Shown here piece after piece: positions 17,358 to 25,010 of a stretch of DNA of 35,424 bases (its first letter is position 1; every line of letters starts with the position of its first letter). The translations under genes and the position numbers were made by a program. Source of the stretch: an uncultured Silvanigrella sp. (GTDB taxonomy: Bacteria > Bdellovibrionota_B > Oligoflexia > Silvanigrellales > Silvanigrellaceae); contig CAIZJW010000294.1 in the NCBI GenBank assembly GCA_903933385.1, positions 1 through 35,424 of the forward strand, given 5' to 3'. Under the pieces are notes generated by a model, which was given only the letters and a program-made list of their open reading frames with translations, had not been told where the DNA came from and did no database searches.

Positions 17358-17711
17358 ATGACCCTGACGTTAGTGCGGCAGTCCGAGCACGCTCACGTTC
17401 TCATTTGTAGCTCTTGTGGTGAAGGCTGCAAGCGCTCGTGCACCGACATCGAGAAGCCGGAAAACTCAAATCCGAGCCGCCAATTAAAAATTGAGATTGA
17501 AAAATCTCTTCTCGGTGGCCAAAAACCAGGTTGGCTCGTACGTGTTGTTGAAAGCAGTTGCCTTGATGTTTGTCCTGTTGGTGCAATCAGTGTGCGCCTT
17601 GTGGGAGCTGAGGGTGTGCAGAATAGAGTTCTCACCTGGACAGTCAAACCAGAACAAGACACTGAGCACATCATTGAAGAATTAAAGAAACATTTACAAC
17701 GAACGGCATAA
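17358..17711 (+). CDS. Thioredoxin-like [2Fe-2S] ferredoxin domain protein
   Basis: A 117-residue protein with Cys at 17, 20, 24, 28, 68 and 72. C17-X10-C28-X39-C68-X3-C72 fits the ligand spacing of thioredoxin-fold [2Fe-2S] ferredoxins, and the CLDVCPVGAISV block matches their second Cys pair (CLGCCxxGP-like). C20 and C24 are extra. The C-terminal HIIEELKKHLQ is the usual final helix. The redox partner is unknown. It follows the small lipoprotein by 14 bp with AAAGGCAG before ATG 17358, so it may be in the same transcript despite the different location of its product (cytoplasm). Confidence 0.6.
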   Translation: MTLTLVRQSEHAHVLICSSCGEGCKRSCTDIEKPENSNPSRQLKIEIEKSLLGGQKPGWLVRVVESSCLDVCPVGAISVRLVGAEGVQNRVLTWTVKPEQDTEHIIEELKKHLQRTA

Positions 17712-17752
17712 CAATAAAGAGTTTGCTGACCCCTTCTGGATTGAGTTCATCT

Positions 17753-19240
17753 ATGACTAATATCGCACCAAAGACACTTGAATTTCTCTCCTTGGTTTCT
17801 TCTGCCGCACTTGCCAATCCCTTCAGTGAAGCTCGAGATCTCTTCGATACTCAAATTGTCCAAAACTATCTTGGCCAAAAAGCAAATCGCGAGAACACGG
17901 CAGAACTTGTAGCTCGAGAGGCTCAGCGAGTGGTTCAAGAAATTATTCACCCTCTCGGACTCAAAAAGTTTGAGTCACCTCCGAAAATCAAGCAAATTGT
18001 CGCAGACGCTGCTCTTTTTGCTGTGTTCCACAAATTTATAGATGAATTCGATAAATATATAGAGCTACAAAATTCAACCTCAGGAAAGTGTTTGCCTCTG
18101 CCATTCGCAGAGAAAATTCTCACGGATCTGAAACAATTAAACCTCGATTTTCCAAACGCACATGTCGTTGCTCTCTTCTTTCAAATGCGCCGAGCTTTTT
18201 TCTTTATCAATCGCTATGTGAGCGGCCAATCAGCGCCCGTGCGATCGCTTCGAGAACGTCTCTGGCGCAGCTTGTTCACACATGATTTGCGCGCCTACTT
18301 AAAGACGCTTCATCGAAACATGGAATCTTTTCCAATTCTTTTACTCGGAGAAACGGGTGTAGGAAAAAGCCAAGCCGCAGCTGCATTGGGCCGCAGCGCT
18401 TATATTCCATTCGACGAGAAAAGCGGGCAATTTGAGGCAAGTTTTCTCGACATCTATCTTTCAGCCAACATTTCAGAATACCCCGAGACACTCGTCGAGA
18501 GTGAATTATTCGGCCACAAAAAAGGTTCATTCACCGGCGCTGTTGAAAATTATGCTGGTTTATTGGGTCGCACCCACTTGAATGGCGTGTTGTTTCTTGA
18601 TGAAATTGGCGAACTATCATTACCAGTTCAGGTAAAACTTCTCCGTGTTCTACAAGAGCGCATGTATTCACCCGTGGGTAGCCATGAGCAAAGGCGCTTT
18701 TCGGGTCGATTGGTGTCGGCCACAAATGCGAACATGTTCAACCGAATTGCCCAAGGGGAATTTCGCGCCGATCTGTATTATAGATTGGCCTCTGACATCA
18801 TAGAAATCCCCTCACTTCGAGAACGTTTTGCCGCTGCTCCCGCTGAAAAGCGTCTGCTGACCGAGCGCATTCTGAATCGCCTTTTGGGAGAAACATCACC
18901 AGAGCAAATTGAAAACAGTCTCGAGCTTGTTTTGCAGAGCATACCTGAAAACTATAATTGGCCCGGAAATTTGCGAGAGTTTGAGCAGCGAGTTCGGAGT
19001 GTCATTCTTCACGGGCCCGATTCAATTGCGATGACCCCACTTACAGGGCGCTCACAAAATGCAGACCACGATGACACACTCAAAACCGCATGGGAATCCG
19101 TGCGGTGGACGGCTGATGAATTGTTGGCCCACTATGCTCGCAGTGCTTACGCCAAATTGGGGTCGTTCGAAAAAGTGGCTCAACGCCTTGAGCTCGATTG
19201 GCGGACTGTGAAAAAATGGGTGCACGTGGAAAAAATGTAG
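17753..19240 (+). CDS. Sigma-54-dependent transcriptional activator with a novel N-terminal domain
   Basis: A 495-residue bacterial enhancer-binding protein. The AAA+ domain (about 190-420) has Walker A GETGVGKS (199-206), the sigma-54 contact loop as GSFTGA (258-263; Ser for the usual Ala), Walker B GVLFLDEIGE (279-284 core), the arginine-finger region FRADLYYRL and sensor II YNWPGNLREFEQ. The C-terminal LGSFEKVAQRLELDWRTVKKWV is a Fis-like helix-turn-helix. The 190-residue N-terminal region is all-helical and is not a receiver, GAF, PAS or V4R domain that I recognise, so the input signal is unknown. A TTG at 17723 is an alternative start. A sigma-54-like promoter lies 75 bp past the stop. 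Confidence 0.88.
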   Translation: MTNIAPKTLEFLSLVSSAALANPFSEARDLFDTQIVQNYLGQKANRENTAELVAREAQRVVQEIIHPLGLKKFESPPKIKQIVADAALFAVFHKFIDEFDKYIELQNSTSGKCLPLPFAEKILTDLKQLNLDFPNAHVVALFFQMRRAFFFINRYVSGQSAPVRSLRERLWRSLFTHDLRAYLKTLHRNMESFPILLLGETGVGKSQAAAALGRSAYIPFDEKSGQFEASFLDIYLSANISEYPETLVESELFGHKKGSFTGAVENYAGLLGRTHLNGVLFLDEIGELSLPVQVKLLRVLQERMYSPVGSHEQRRFSGRLVSATNANMFNRIAQGEFRADLYYRLASDIIEIPSLRERFAAAPAEKRLLTERILNRLLGETSPEQIENSLELVLQSIPENYNWPGNLREFEQRVRSVILHGPDSIAMTPLTGRSQNADHDDTLKTAWESVRWTADELLAHYARSAYAKLGSFEKVAQRLELDWRTVKKWVHVEKM

Positions 19241-19314
19241 GAGTTGACATACAATTTTTGCATCCTTATCACGAACAGTGGATCTTATATACCTAAAAAT
19301 ATGAAACTATTTAT

Positions 19315-19331
19315 TTGGCATTCGAATTGCA
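19315..19331 (+). promoter_or_regulatory. Sigma-54 (-24/-12) promoter candidate
   Basis: TTGGCATTCGAATTGCA matches the RpoN consensus with TGGCA and TTGCA separated by six bases, and the invariant GG (19317-19318) and GC (19329-19330) exactly ten apart. Transcription would start near 19342, leaving about 24 bases of leader that carry an excellent Shine-Dalgarno (AGGAGGGTG) before ATG 19366. It lies directly between the activator gene and its probable target. Confidence 0.68.
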
Positions 19332-19365
19332 GTAGCCATTACAGAACAACCTAGGAGGGTGTCTC

Positions 19366-20139
19366 ATGAAAGCTTCACTCATGAATTCAATGTGCGTTTT
19401 TTCGATTCTTTCCTTGGCCCCTTTCGCTAGCGCAGAGGCTCGTCAAACGCGCTTAATCGCAGATTCGAGCTCTCAAGAAAAGAATGAGCGCGATGAACAG
19501 CTGGATGTAGATGAAGACACTGACGCCGAAACAAAAAAATCAAAATCGAAAAGGAAAGCCAACGTCCGTCAAGCGCCTCAGCAGAAGCCTTCCAACACAG
19601 GCTACTGGTACATGCGAGTGCAACAACTTCCATTGCTAGGCATGGCAGCAGTTTCCGACACAGGCGTTGCCGACGTTGAATTCATGAAAGTCATCAATCC
19701 TAATTTCCATATCGGCCCAACGGTTGTTTACCACTTTGGCAAGATGCAAGACACAAAAATGCAATCGTTCAATCTGGGAGTGCGTGCCGACCTCATCTTG
19801 AACGAATTCGGCAATGTTGGTGATGTTTATGTTTCAAGCGCTTTCATGCTTGGAGCATTTCAAAGTAAAACAAAGTCGGTTTTGCCAAGCTGGGGCGAAC
19901 AACCTGAACGAATCACTTGTGACTTCACATCGAAAGGTTTTCACCGCGTAGGTGCGTTTGTCGCAGGAAAATTATGGACATTGTCCGATACCTTGCACGT
20001 CACAACCGGGTTGGGCGTCGTGAAAAGCAAAATATCTGGCAAGGACACTCAGTCTGGATTTTGTGAAGATAAGGCTGTCCGGGAGTCAGATGGGGTGACA
20101 TTGCCATGGTTCGACCTCGGAGTTGGCTTCAAGATCTAA
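19366..20139 (+). CDS. Secreted, probable outer-membrane beta-barrel protein, hypothetical
   Basis: A 257-residue protein with a signal peptide cleaved near ASA-EA (residue 23). Next come a highly charged stretch rich in Asp/Glu and then Lys (about 35-70), and a C-terminal part of about 175 residues with alternating hydrophobic/polar strands, aromatic girdles (GYWYMRVQQLPLLGM, VVYHFGKMQ) and a final LPWFDLGVGFKI, consistent with a small barrel. Two Cys (TCDFTS, GFCEDK) could form a loop disulfide. No family recognised. The ribosome site AGGAGGGTG is near perfect, a sigma-54-like promoter is upstream and a good terminator downstream, so this is a strongly expressed single-gene unit. Confidence 0.72.
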   Translation: MKASLMNSMCVFSILSLAPFASAEARQTRLIADSSSQEKNERDEQLDVDEDTDAETKKSKSKRKANVRQAPQQKPSNTGYWYMRVQQLPLLGMAAVSDTGVADVEFMKVINPNFHIGPTVVYHFGKMQDTKMQSFNLGVRADLILNEFGNVGDVYVSSAFMLGAFQSKTKSVLPSWGEQPERITCDFTSKGFHRVGAFVAGKLWTLSDTLHVTTGLGVVKSKISGKDTQSGFCEDKAVRESDGVTLPWFDLGVGFKI

Positions 20140-20201
20140 CCCACTCAGGCTTCTTAAAGAGTGCTCGCGAGTAGAGTCAGACATTCAGAATTGCCTGTAC
20201 A

Positions 20202-20241
20202 CCCCTTGCAGAGACAAACTCTTCAAGGGGCTGTATTTTTT
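20202..20241 (+). terminator. Rho-independent terminator
   Basis: CCCCTTG (20202-20208) pairs with CAAGGGG (20224-20230); inside, AGAG pairs with CTCT across a five-base ACAAA loop, giving an 11-bp stem with one mismatch. A T-rich tract ending in six T follows, to 20241. It lies about 60 bp after the barrel-like gene and separates it from the prepilin genes. Confidence 0.85.
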
Positions 20242-20281
20242 GGGAAAACATCTCCCGATTCGACCAAATTCCTGATTGAAG

Positions 20282-20308
20282 TCAAATTTTCTACTTTTTC
20301 TCCGATAT
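20282..20308 (+). promoter_or_regulatory. Possible sigma-28 (FliA-like) promoter
   Basis: TCAAATTT-N11-TCCGATAT resembles the flagellar sigma-28 consensus (TAAAGTTT-N11-GCCGATAA): six of eight positions match in each box and the spacer is exact. It is 47 bp before the first prepilin ATG and downstream of the terminator, where a promoter is required. No good sigma-70 -35/-10 pair is visible here. Confidence 0.35.
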
Positions 20309-20355
20309 CACTACCAGGGAAGGTGCATGAGGCATGCACGTTAACAGGGTGGTCT

Positions 20356-21522
20356 ATGTCGAGATTGTCTCAACAATCGGGTTTCTCACTCGTCGAGCTT
20401 ATGATCGGCGCAGCCATTCTTGTCGCTGTTTTCGGCGGATCGTTCATGTTGCTTCAAAAAACCCGAGCCGGCGTGAATGCAAGAAACTCCTCTGGGCCAC
20501 ATCTCTATTTCGAGTCGTTCGCATCGAGTCGTTTGAAACTCTATTTTTCGAAGCTCATGCAATGGACAACCCATATGGGCGCTTCCCCCGGGCAGTCAGC
20601 AAACGTAGACAATTTTTGCCAGGACACTAAGAACTTTGCATATGCATCAGGGGCGTTAGATTTTGGTTTTGCCCCGAGAGCGACCGCACAGCGAACCTTG
20701 GGTGCGGATATGCGCATGTCACTCAGTACACTTGAATTCGTTCAAGTGAGCAATCGGCCTTTGACGGGTCGAGTTGCCGAGAACGGCTTTCCTTGGGGAG
20801 CAATGGTTCCCTTCAGCAACCGAACAGGTGCAATTTCCGGAATTGATACCGTTAATTTTAATCTCGACGCCCTGTGCCGTGGAGATAAGCTCCCGACATC
20901 TGGAATAGGCGCGGAGATGTGTGCTTGGGTGGACGTTTGCTCTGGCCAAGAGGGAAACAGATCTCCCAATCCTGTGCCAAACCCAAATCCCACGGCCGAT
21001 GGCGTGCCAATTTTGGCCTACACTTCGGTGGGTGGTGGAGATGTCATGGGTTTGGATGGGAGAAACAATTTTCGCATGTGCTTTGCATTTGTTGGCAATT
21101 TATTTTCGCGTGTGGGTGATTTTACGAACGCTGCAGCTGCGTCTTCAACAGGGCTCAACGCAGTTGATAACCCTGCAGTGCTTGGCTTGGCAGTTGCCAC
21201 CGCACAATTTACCAACACAAGCACGGGAGCAACTATCACGTGCGATCAAGCAAGGTATGAAATGAATCGAAGCCTGAAAGTGAGGCTCGACCTCTATACG
21301 ACACTCAACGCAGACAAATCATTTCGCAGCGGACTTCAACAACATTTTCGGACTCGTAAGGAAATTACGAGTGAAAAGCTTGGGGTTGCAATTCCGAATT
21401 GCGACAACCCATCACGCGACGCGCCCATTGATGCAGCCGGCAACAGTGTTTGTATAGCAGATCCTACGTGGATTTATAGATGCGCGAACACCTGTGCAGA
21501 TCCTATTCAAGTCGGAAATTAA
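20356..21522 (+). CDS. PilW/GspJ-like prepilin protein
   Basis: A 388-residue protein with a class III prepilin signal: basic leader MSRLSQQSG, peptidase site G9/F10 and Glu14 at mature +5, then FSLVELMIGAAILVAVFGGS as the pilin helix. The soluble part has several Cys (CQDTK, LCRG, MCAWVDVC, TCDQ, NCDN, RCANTC) that probably form disulfides, and an Asn-Pro-rich linker (about residues 266-275). Length suggests a minor pilin of the PilW/GspJ type and not a major subunit. ATG 20356 has AGGGTGG upstream; the frame is open further upstream, but that stretch contains the terminator. It is followed after 25 bp by the Hint protein. Confidence 0.82.
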   Translation: MSRLSQQSGFSLVELMIGAAILVAVFGGSFMLLQKTRAGVNARNSSGPHLYFESFASSRLKLYFSKLMQWTTHMGASPGQSANVDNFCQDTKNFAYASGALDFGFAPRATAQRTLGADMRMSLSTLEFVQVSNRPLTGRVAENGFPWGAMVPFSNRTGAISGIDTVNFNLDALCRGDKLPTSGIGAEMCAWVDVCSGQEGNRSPNPVPNPNPTADGVPILAYTSVGGGDVMGLDGRNNFRMCFAFVGNLFSRVGDFTNAAAASSTGLNAVDNPAVLGLAVATAQFTNTSTGATITCDQARYEMNRSLKVRLDLYTTLNADKSFRSGLQQHFRTRKEITSEKLGVAIPNCDNPSRDAPIDAAGNSVCIADPTWIYRCANTCADPIQVGN

Positions 21523-21547
21523 AAATTTTCTGAAAAGGAGAATTGTG

Positions 21548-23944
21548 ATGAAATGCCAATTGAACCGAAAAAGAAATGAGAGAGGATCAAGCACAACGAC
21601 AGTGCTTATCTTCGCTTCAGCAATTGCGGTGTCGTCGGGTGTGCTCATTTCGCAGTTACGGGATAACAAAAAGTCGGCAAAACAAGAAACCGAAGCCGAC
21701 ATCGAACGTCGCGTGAATGAAGCAGCATTGCAGTCAGTCACTCAACTGATCACGAACGGCTCTCTTTACTTCAACTCAGCGTGTGGAATTGCAGAACCAC
21801 AGATCAACGGTAGCGTCGCTGGCTACGAGAAACCAGGGGGCTGCGGAACAGTTCGGCCCAACTTTGCGCTTTCGTGCAACGGTGGCCCAGTTGCATGGAG
21901 ATACGAGCGCCGCGATCCTTCGCCCACAGTTGTTTGCAAGGCGGCGAAATGTGAAACTGTGGACGTTTGTGTTCCCATCACTCGCAAAGATGCTGCGGGA
22001 AAGCCTATCCAAGAAAAAGTACAAGTGACAGTTACATTTGTAGAATATAAGCCCGAAAAAACCGCAAATGGCAGTGGTTTGGCTGTTGAGCGAAGCTTTG
22101 GATATTTAAGGGCACAGCGCGGCGGTCGCACGACCACTGGACAATTTTTCTCAACGCTCAACGCAAAGGTCAACTTCGGTGCTAAGCAAGATGCGAACAA
22201 AGGCCTTATTGGCAAGCACGGAGGTGCTGACACTTGTTTTTATATGAGGCCAGCGACAGTCGCTCAAGATTCTGGAAATTTGGGTTTTGCCGCGCGCGCC
22301 AATACAGGCAAGTATTCTTTGACTCAGCTCGAACCTCGCCCCGATGGAAAATTGGCCGACGAATTCGAGCGTCCGTTTTACCCAGATAAATTAGCGGCAA
22401 CTGTGACAGATGCCGACTACGCCGTGCTCTCAACGTATCGAGATAACCTTATTAACACCTACTATAAAAGCGCAGAGAAATATCGCGGCGCAAGACCCGC
22501 CAACGAAAAGTGGAGCACAAACGCAAACCGCTGGCAACCCGCTTCCCGCGGCCGCTACGCTAGCCAGAATCAAGTCATTACAAACCATCTTTATTCGGGA
22601 ACCCGTGCGAACGAATACTTTGTTGGCGTGATGCCGGAAAAGGGGGCTGAGGGAGGTCCTGATTTTCAATATTTTCTGACCGGATCGAAATCGAGACCAA
22701 CTAAATGGAATTCTGCAAGCACAGGAGACTATAGGAGTGGCTGCGGATCAGCAGGCACCAATGCAGACTTTTGCACAAAGGTTTACATTCCCTACAAGGA
22801 ACACAAAGCGACCTTGAATAGAAAGTGCATCAAAGAGCCTGTTTCTCTCGAATCGGTTGCAGCCGATTCCGAAGAGGGGGCGAATAATCCACTGCCACAA
22901 GTTTTTTATGCCGACCGCGCAGTGCAGGTGAGCTGCAGCGCGACATGGGTCGATAAAGTTCAAGCACTTCTGGCCGAGGAGAAGATCGCGCTCGATGGTC
23001 GCGCAGCTCAAGACAAAGTCGGACGAGAGACAACAGCCGAAATGGCTATTGCAGCACTCGAAGTTGATGACGATTTTCTCGACGGCAAAGGCAAGTGGGC
23101 AGTGAATCCGAGCGGTAAAGGAGGCATTCATCCTCTGCGCGCTGCCTACGATTCTTTTGTATCTGAGACTATGACGGGAATTGGGTACCAAGCAGTCGAT
23201 AGGTACACAGTAAAATATGTCAGTGACAAAGACGTTGCAAATTGGGAAACTCAAACAACAAAAAATGCCGACGGAACAGAGACTTCAACACGTGTCAGAG
23301 TGAGTGTGACTCCCGGAAAGAAGCGAGATTTCTCAATCTATAAAATCGAGAACTTAGGAAGCCCAATTGTTGCAAACCGTCACACATCAATGACATGTGC
23401 GTATTTTTCATACTTCAACGCAGAAACACCCACGAAGTGTAGTTATTCGTACACAACCAAGGACGAAGCTGGATTTGTTTGCCGAAACAATGATGGATGT
23501 TTCGACGAAACAACACTCATTCGAATGTCAGATGGCAGCGACAGACTCATCACTGAGCTCAAAATGGGAGAGTTCGTTTACAATCCTGTCACCAAAATGC
23601 CAGCGCGTATTACAAAACTCACCATTGGGCCGGAACTCAAACCCCTCATCAATGTGAGCGTTGGAGGTCGTGTTGTGAAGGTCACAGATACGCATCCCTT
23701 CATGACTCGCCGAGGATGGATTCAAGCTAAAAATCTTAAGACAAGCGATCAAGTTCTCAGCGGTAGCAAGGTTTATCTGCCGGTCACTGCTGTTGAGCTC
23801 GGCGCTTCCGGCCGAACCGTGGCAAACTTGGCTCTCGAAGGGCCCGCGAGTCAAGCCGAACTTCACTATGTCTTGGCCAATGGCGTTGTCACAGGTGATC
23901 TCGTCATTCAAAACATGCTTGAACTTAAAGCCTCGAGCAAGTGA
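21548..23944 (+). CDS. Large PilX/GspK-like protein with C-terminal Hint (Hedgehog/intein) domain
   Basis: A 798-residue protein. The N-terminus MKCQLNRKRNERG followed by a hydrophobic helix (SSTTTVLIFASAIAVSSG) looks like a prepilin-type anchor, but mature +5 is Thr (residue 18) instead of Glu, as in PilX/GspK-type tip pilins. Residues 60-640 are a Cys-containing extracellular region with no family I recognise. From Cys651 to the end is a Hint domain: CFDETTLIRMSDGS with a nucleophile-type Cys, LKMGEFVYNP, TxxH as TDTH (713-716) in VTDTHPF, GWIQAKNLKTSDQVL, and VANLALEG...HYVLANGVVTGD. The intein C-terminal His-Asn is replaced (TGD). AAGGAG precedes ATG 21548. It is flanked on both sides by prepilin genes in one operon. 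Confidence 0.82.
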   Translation: MKCQLNRKRNERGSSTTTVLIFASAIAVSSGVLISQLRDNKKSAKQETEADIERRVNEAALQSVTQLITNGSLYFNSACGIAEPQINGSVAGYEKPGGCGTVRPNFALSCNGGPVAWRYERRDPSPTVVCKAAKCETVDVCVPITRKDAAGKPIQEKVQVTVTFVEYKPEKTANGSGLAVERSFGYLRAQRGGRTTTGQFFSTLNAKVNFGAKQDANKGLIGKHGGADTCFYMRPATVAQDSGNLGFAARANTGKYSLTQLEPRPDGKLADEFERPFYPDKLAATVTDADYAVLSTYRDNLINTYYKSAEKYRGARPANEKWSTNANRWQPASRGRYASQNQVITNHLYSGTRANEYFVGVMPEKGAEGGPDFQYFLTGSKSRPTKWNSASTGDYRSGCGSAGTNADFCTKVYIPYKEHKATLNRKCIKEPVSLESVAADSEEGANNPLPQVFYADRAVQVSCSATWVDKVQALLAEEKIALDGRAAQDKVGRETTAEMAIAALEVDDDFLDGKGKWAVNPSGKGGIHPLRAAYDSFVSETMTGIGYQAVDRYTVKYVSDKDVANWETQTTKNADGTETSTRVRVSVTPGKKRDFSIYKIENLGSPIVANRHTSMTCAYFSYFNAETPTKCSYSYTTKDEAGFVCRNNDGCFDETTLIRMSDGSDRLITELKMGEFVYNPVTKMPARITKLTIGPELKPLINVSVGGRVVKVTDTHPFMTRRGWIQAKNLKTSDQVLSGSKVYLPVTAVELGASGRTVANLALEGPASQAELHYVLANGVVTGDLVIQNMLELKASSK

Positions 23945-23950
23945 ATTAGA

Positions 23951-24889
23951 ATGAAAGTCACACCCAGCAATAAAAAACGCGCAAGCCACCAGGGTGGTTT
24001 CACCCTGGTGGAACTCATGCTGAGTGTTTCCTTTCTCTTGGTCATCGCGACTGCTGGAAGTTCTCTCCTGCGAGACTACATGGCCACAGCGAAAACTCTA
24101 CGCATTGCAGGTGATGCAAACACAGAGTTAATGAGAGTGCTGCGTGATTTGCGAGGCTCCTTTCAAACCGCTCAGCCGCGCGGAAGTTTAGAACGTGGCT
24201 GCGTTTTGCAATACAATGGTGTTGCCAACGGCAGAGCTAACCTGAACAACTACAGGTGTAATTTCACTGCTGCCGGCCAGGGTGGTGGCCCTCTGCGCAC
24301 CGATGGAGTTGGTTTCGCAATTAATGCGGCAGGCAACCCAGGAACTGCTTTCGTCAACGCCTGCGAAGCAATTCCTGCGGGTGTAAATTTGCCAACCGGG
24401 CGTGGAGGCTTCCTTGTGCCGCCCATTTCTCCAGATGCTTTGAATAATTGGGGTGCAGCGAACCAAGTGTGTCCTGCTGCATGCGCTGCAGGACAACGCC
24501 CTGTGATTAAATTTCTAACTTCGGATGCAAACGGCGCGAATCCTCGGGAAATTGTGCAAAGGCAAATTCCCAAAATAATAGCTTCATCAAGCGACTTAAA
24601 TCTCTGGGGTGGAGTTATTTGCGCATCGTATTTTCGCGACACCGTAAGAAGACTTCAAGGCCTTTTTGGAGAGAACACGGGCGCCTTTGCGCCAAACTAT
24701 TTGAGTGTCACAACATTCATTGCACGCGGTCGTTTCGATGTTTTGCCGCCACTCGATCCCACTGCCCCACCCGACGCACCTCGTCGGCTCAGCAATTATA
24801 TTTGGGTTCATGGAGGAATGATCTTGGAATTCAATGATGCCCAGGAGATGAGCACATATAAATGTACCGCTGGGGCGCTTGGCTGCTAG
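23951..24889 (+). CDS. Type IV prepilin-like protein (PilW/GspJ-type)
   Basis: A 312-residue protein with a basic leader and prepilin peptidase site HQGG16/F17, Glu21 at mature +5, and FTLVELMLSVSFLLVIATAGSSLL as the pilin helix. The exposed domain contains Cys pairs (GCVLQ/YRC, NACEA, QVCPAACAAG, ICASYF, YKCTAGALGC) suited to disulfides. It starts six bases after the Hint protein stop with only a weak ribosome site, so translation is probably coupled to it. It would be a minor pilin of the same tip complex. No PilY1, PilV or pilus motor gene is in the window. Confidence 0.8.
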   Translation: MKVTPSNKKRASHQGGFTLVELMLSVSFLLVIATAGSSLLRDYMATAKTLRIAGDANTELMRVLRDLRGSFQTAQPRGSLERGCVLQYNGVANGRANLNNYRCNFTAAGQGGGPLRTDGVGFAINAAGNPGTAFVNACEAIPAGVNLPTGRGGFLVPPISPDALNNWGAANQVCPAACAAGQRPVIKFLTSDANGANPREIVQRQIPKIIASSSDLNLWGGVICASYFRDTVRRLQGLFGENTGAFAPNYLSVTTFIARGRFDVLPPLDPTAPPDAPRRLSNYIWVHGGMILEFNDAQEMSTYKCTAGALGC

Positions 24890-25010
24890 ACTCTCCCAAC
24901 ACTTTCATTTCTCATTTTCCAAACCCGCACAAATGATTCTCGCAGGGCTTTCTGAGGGCGAAAGGGTGGTTCGCTTCCCAACAGAGGACCTTAAGGAAGG
25001 TCAAAGAATT
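24890..25010. other. Convergent intergenic region with small hairpin
   Basis: Between the ends of the prepilin operon and the opposite-strand block. It holds a perfect 6-bp hairpin GACCTT-AAGG-AAGGTC (24987-25002) and a weaker one just before it (GCGAA/TTCGC). Neither has a convincing T-run on either strand, so this is at best a weak bidirectional terminator. Confidence 0.35.

Noticed and set aside
19244-19272. TTGACA with a TATCAC 17 bases later, a sigma-70-like promoter for the barrel-like gene
   Set aside because: The -10 box is poor, and a far better sigma-54 match with exact spacing lies closer to the gene. A minor second promoter cannot be excluded.
20161-20355. N-terminal extension of the first prepilin
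   Set aside because: The stretch contains a Rho-independent terminator and a promoter candidate, and a 65-residue leader would be abnormal for a prepilin.
22748-23254. A 168-codon minus-strand open frame
   Set aside because: Antisense within the extracellular part of the Hint protein; Cys-rich shadow translation without motifs.
23498-23944. A splicing intein in the pilin-like protein
   Set aside because: There is no C-terminal His-Asn, no +1 nucleophile and no C-extein; only an N-terminal, Hedgehog-type reaction is possible.
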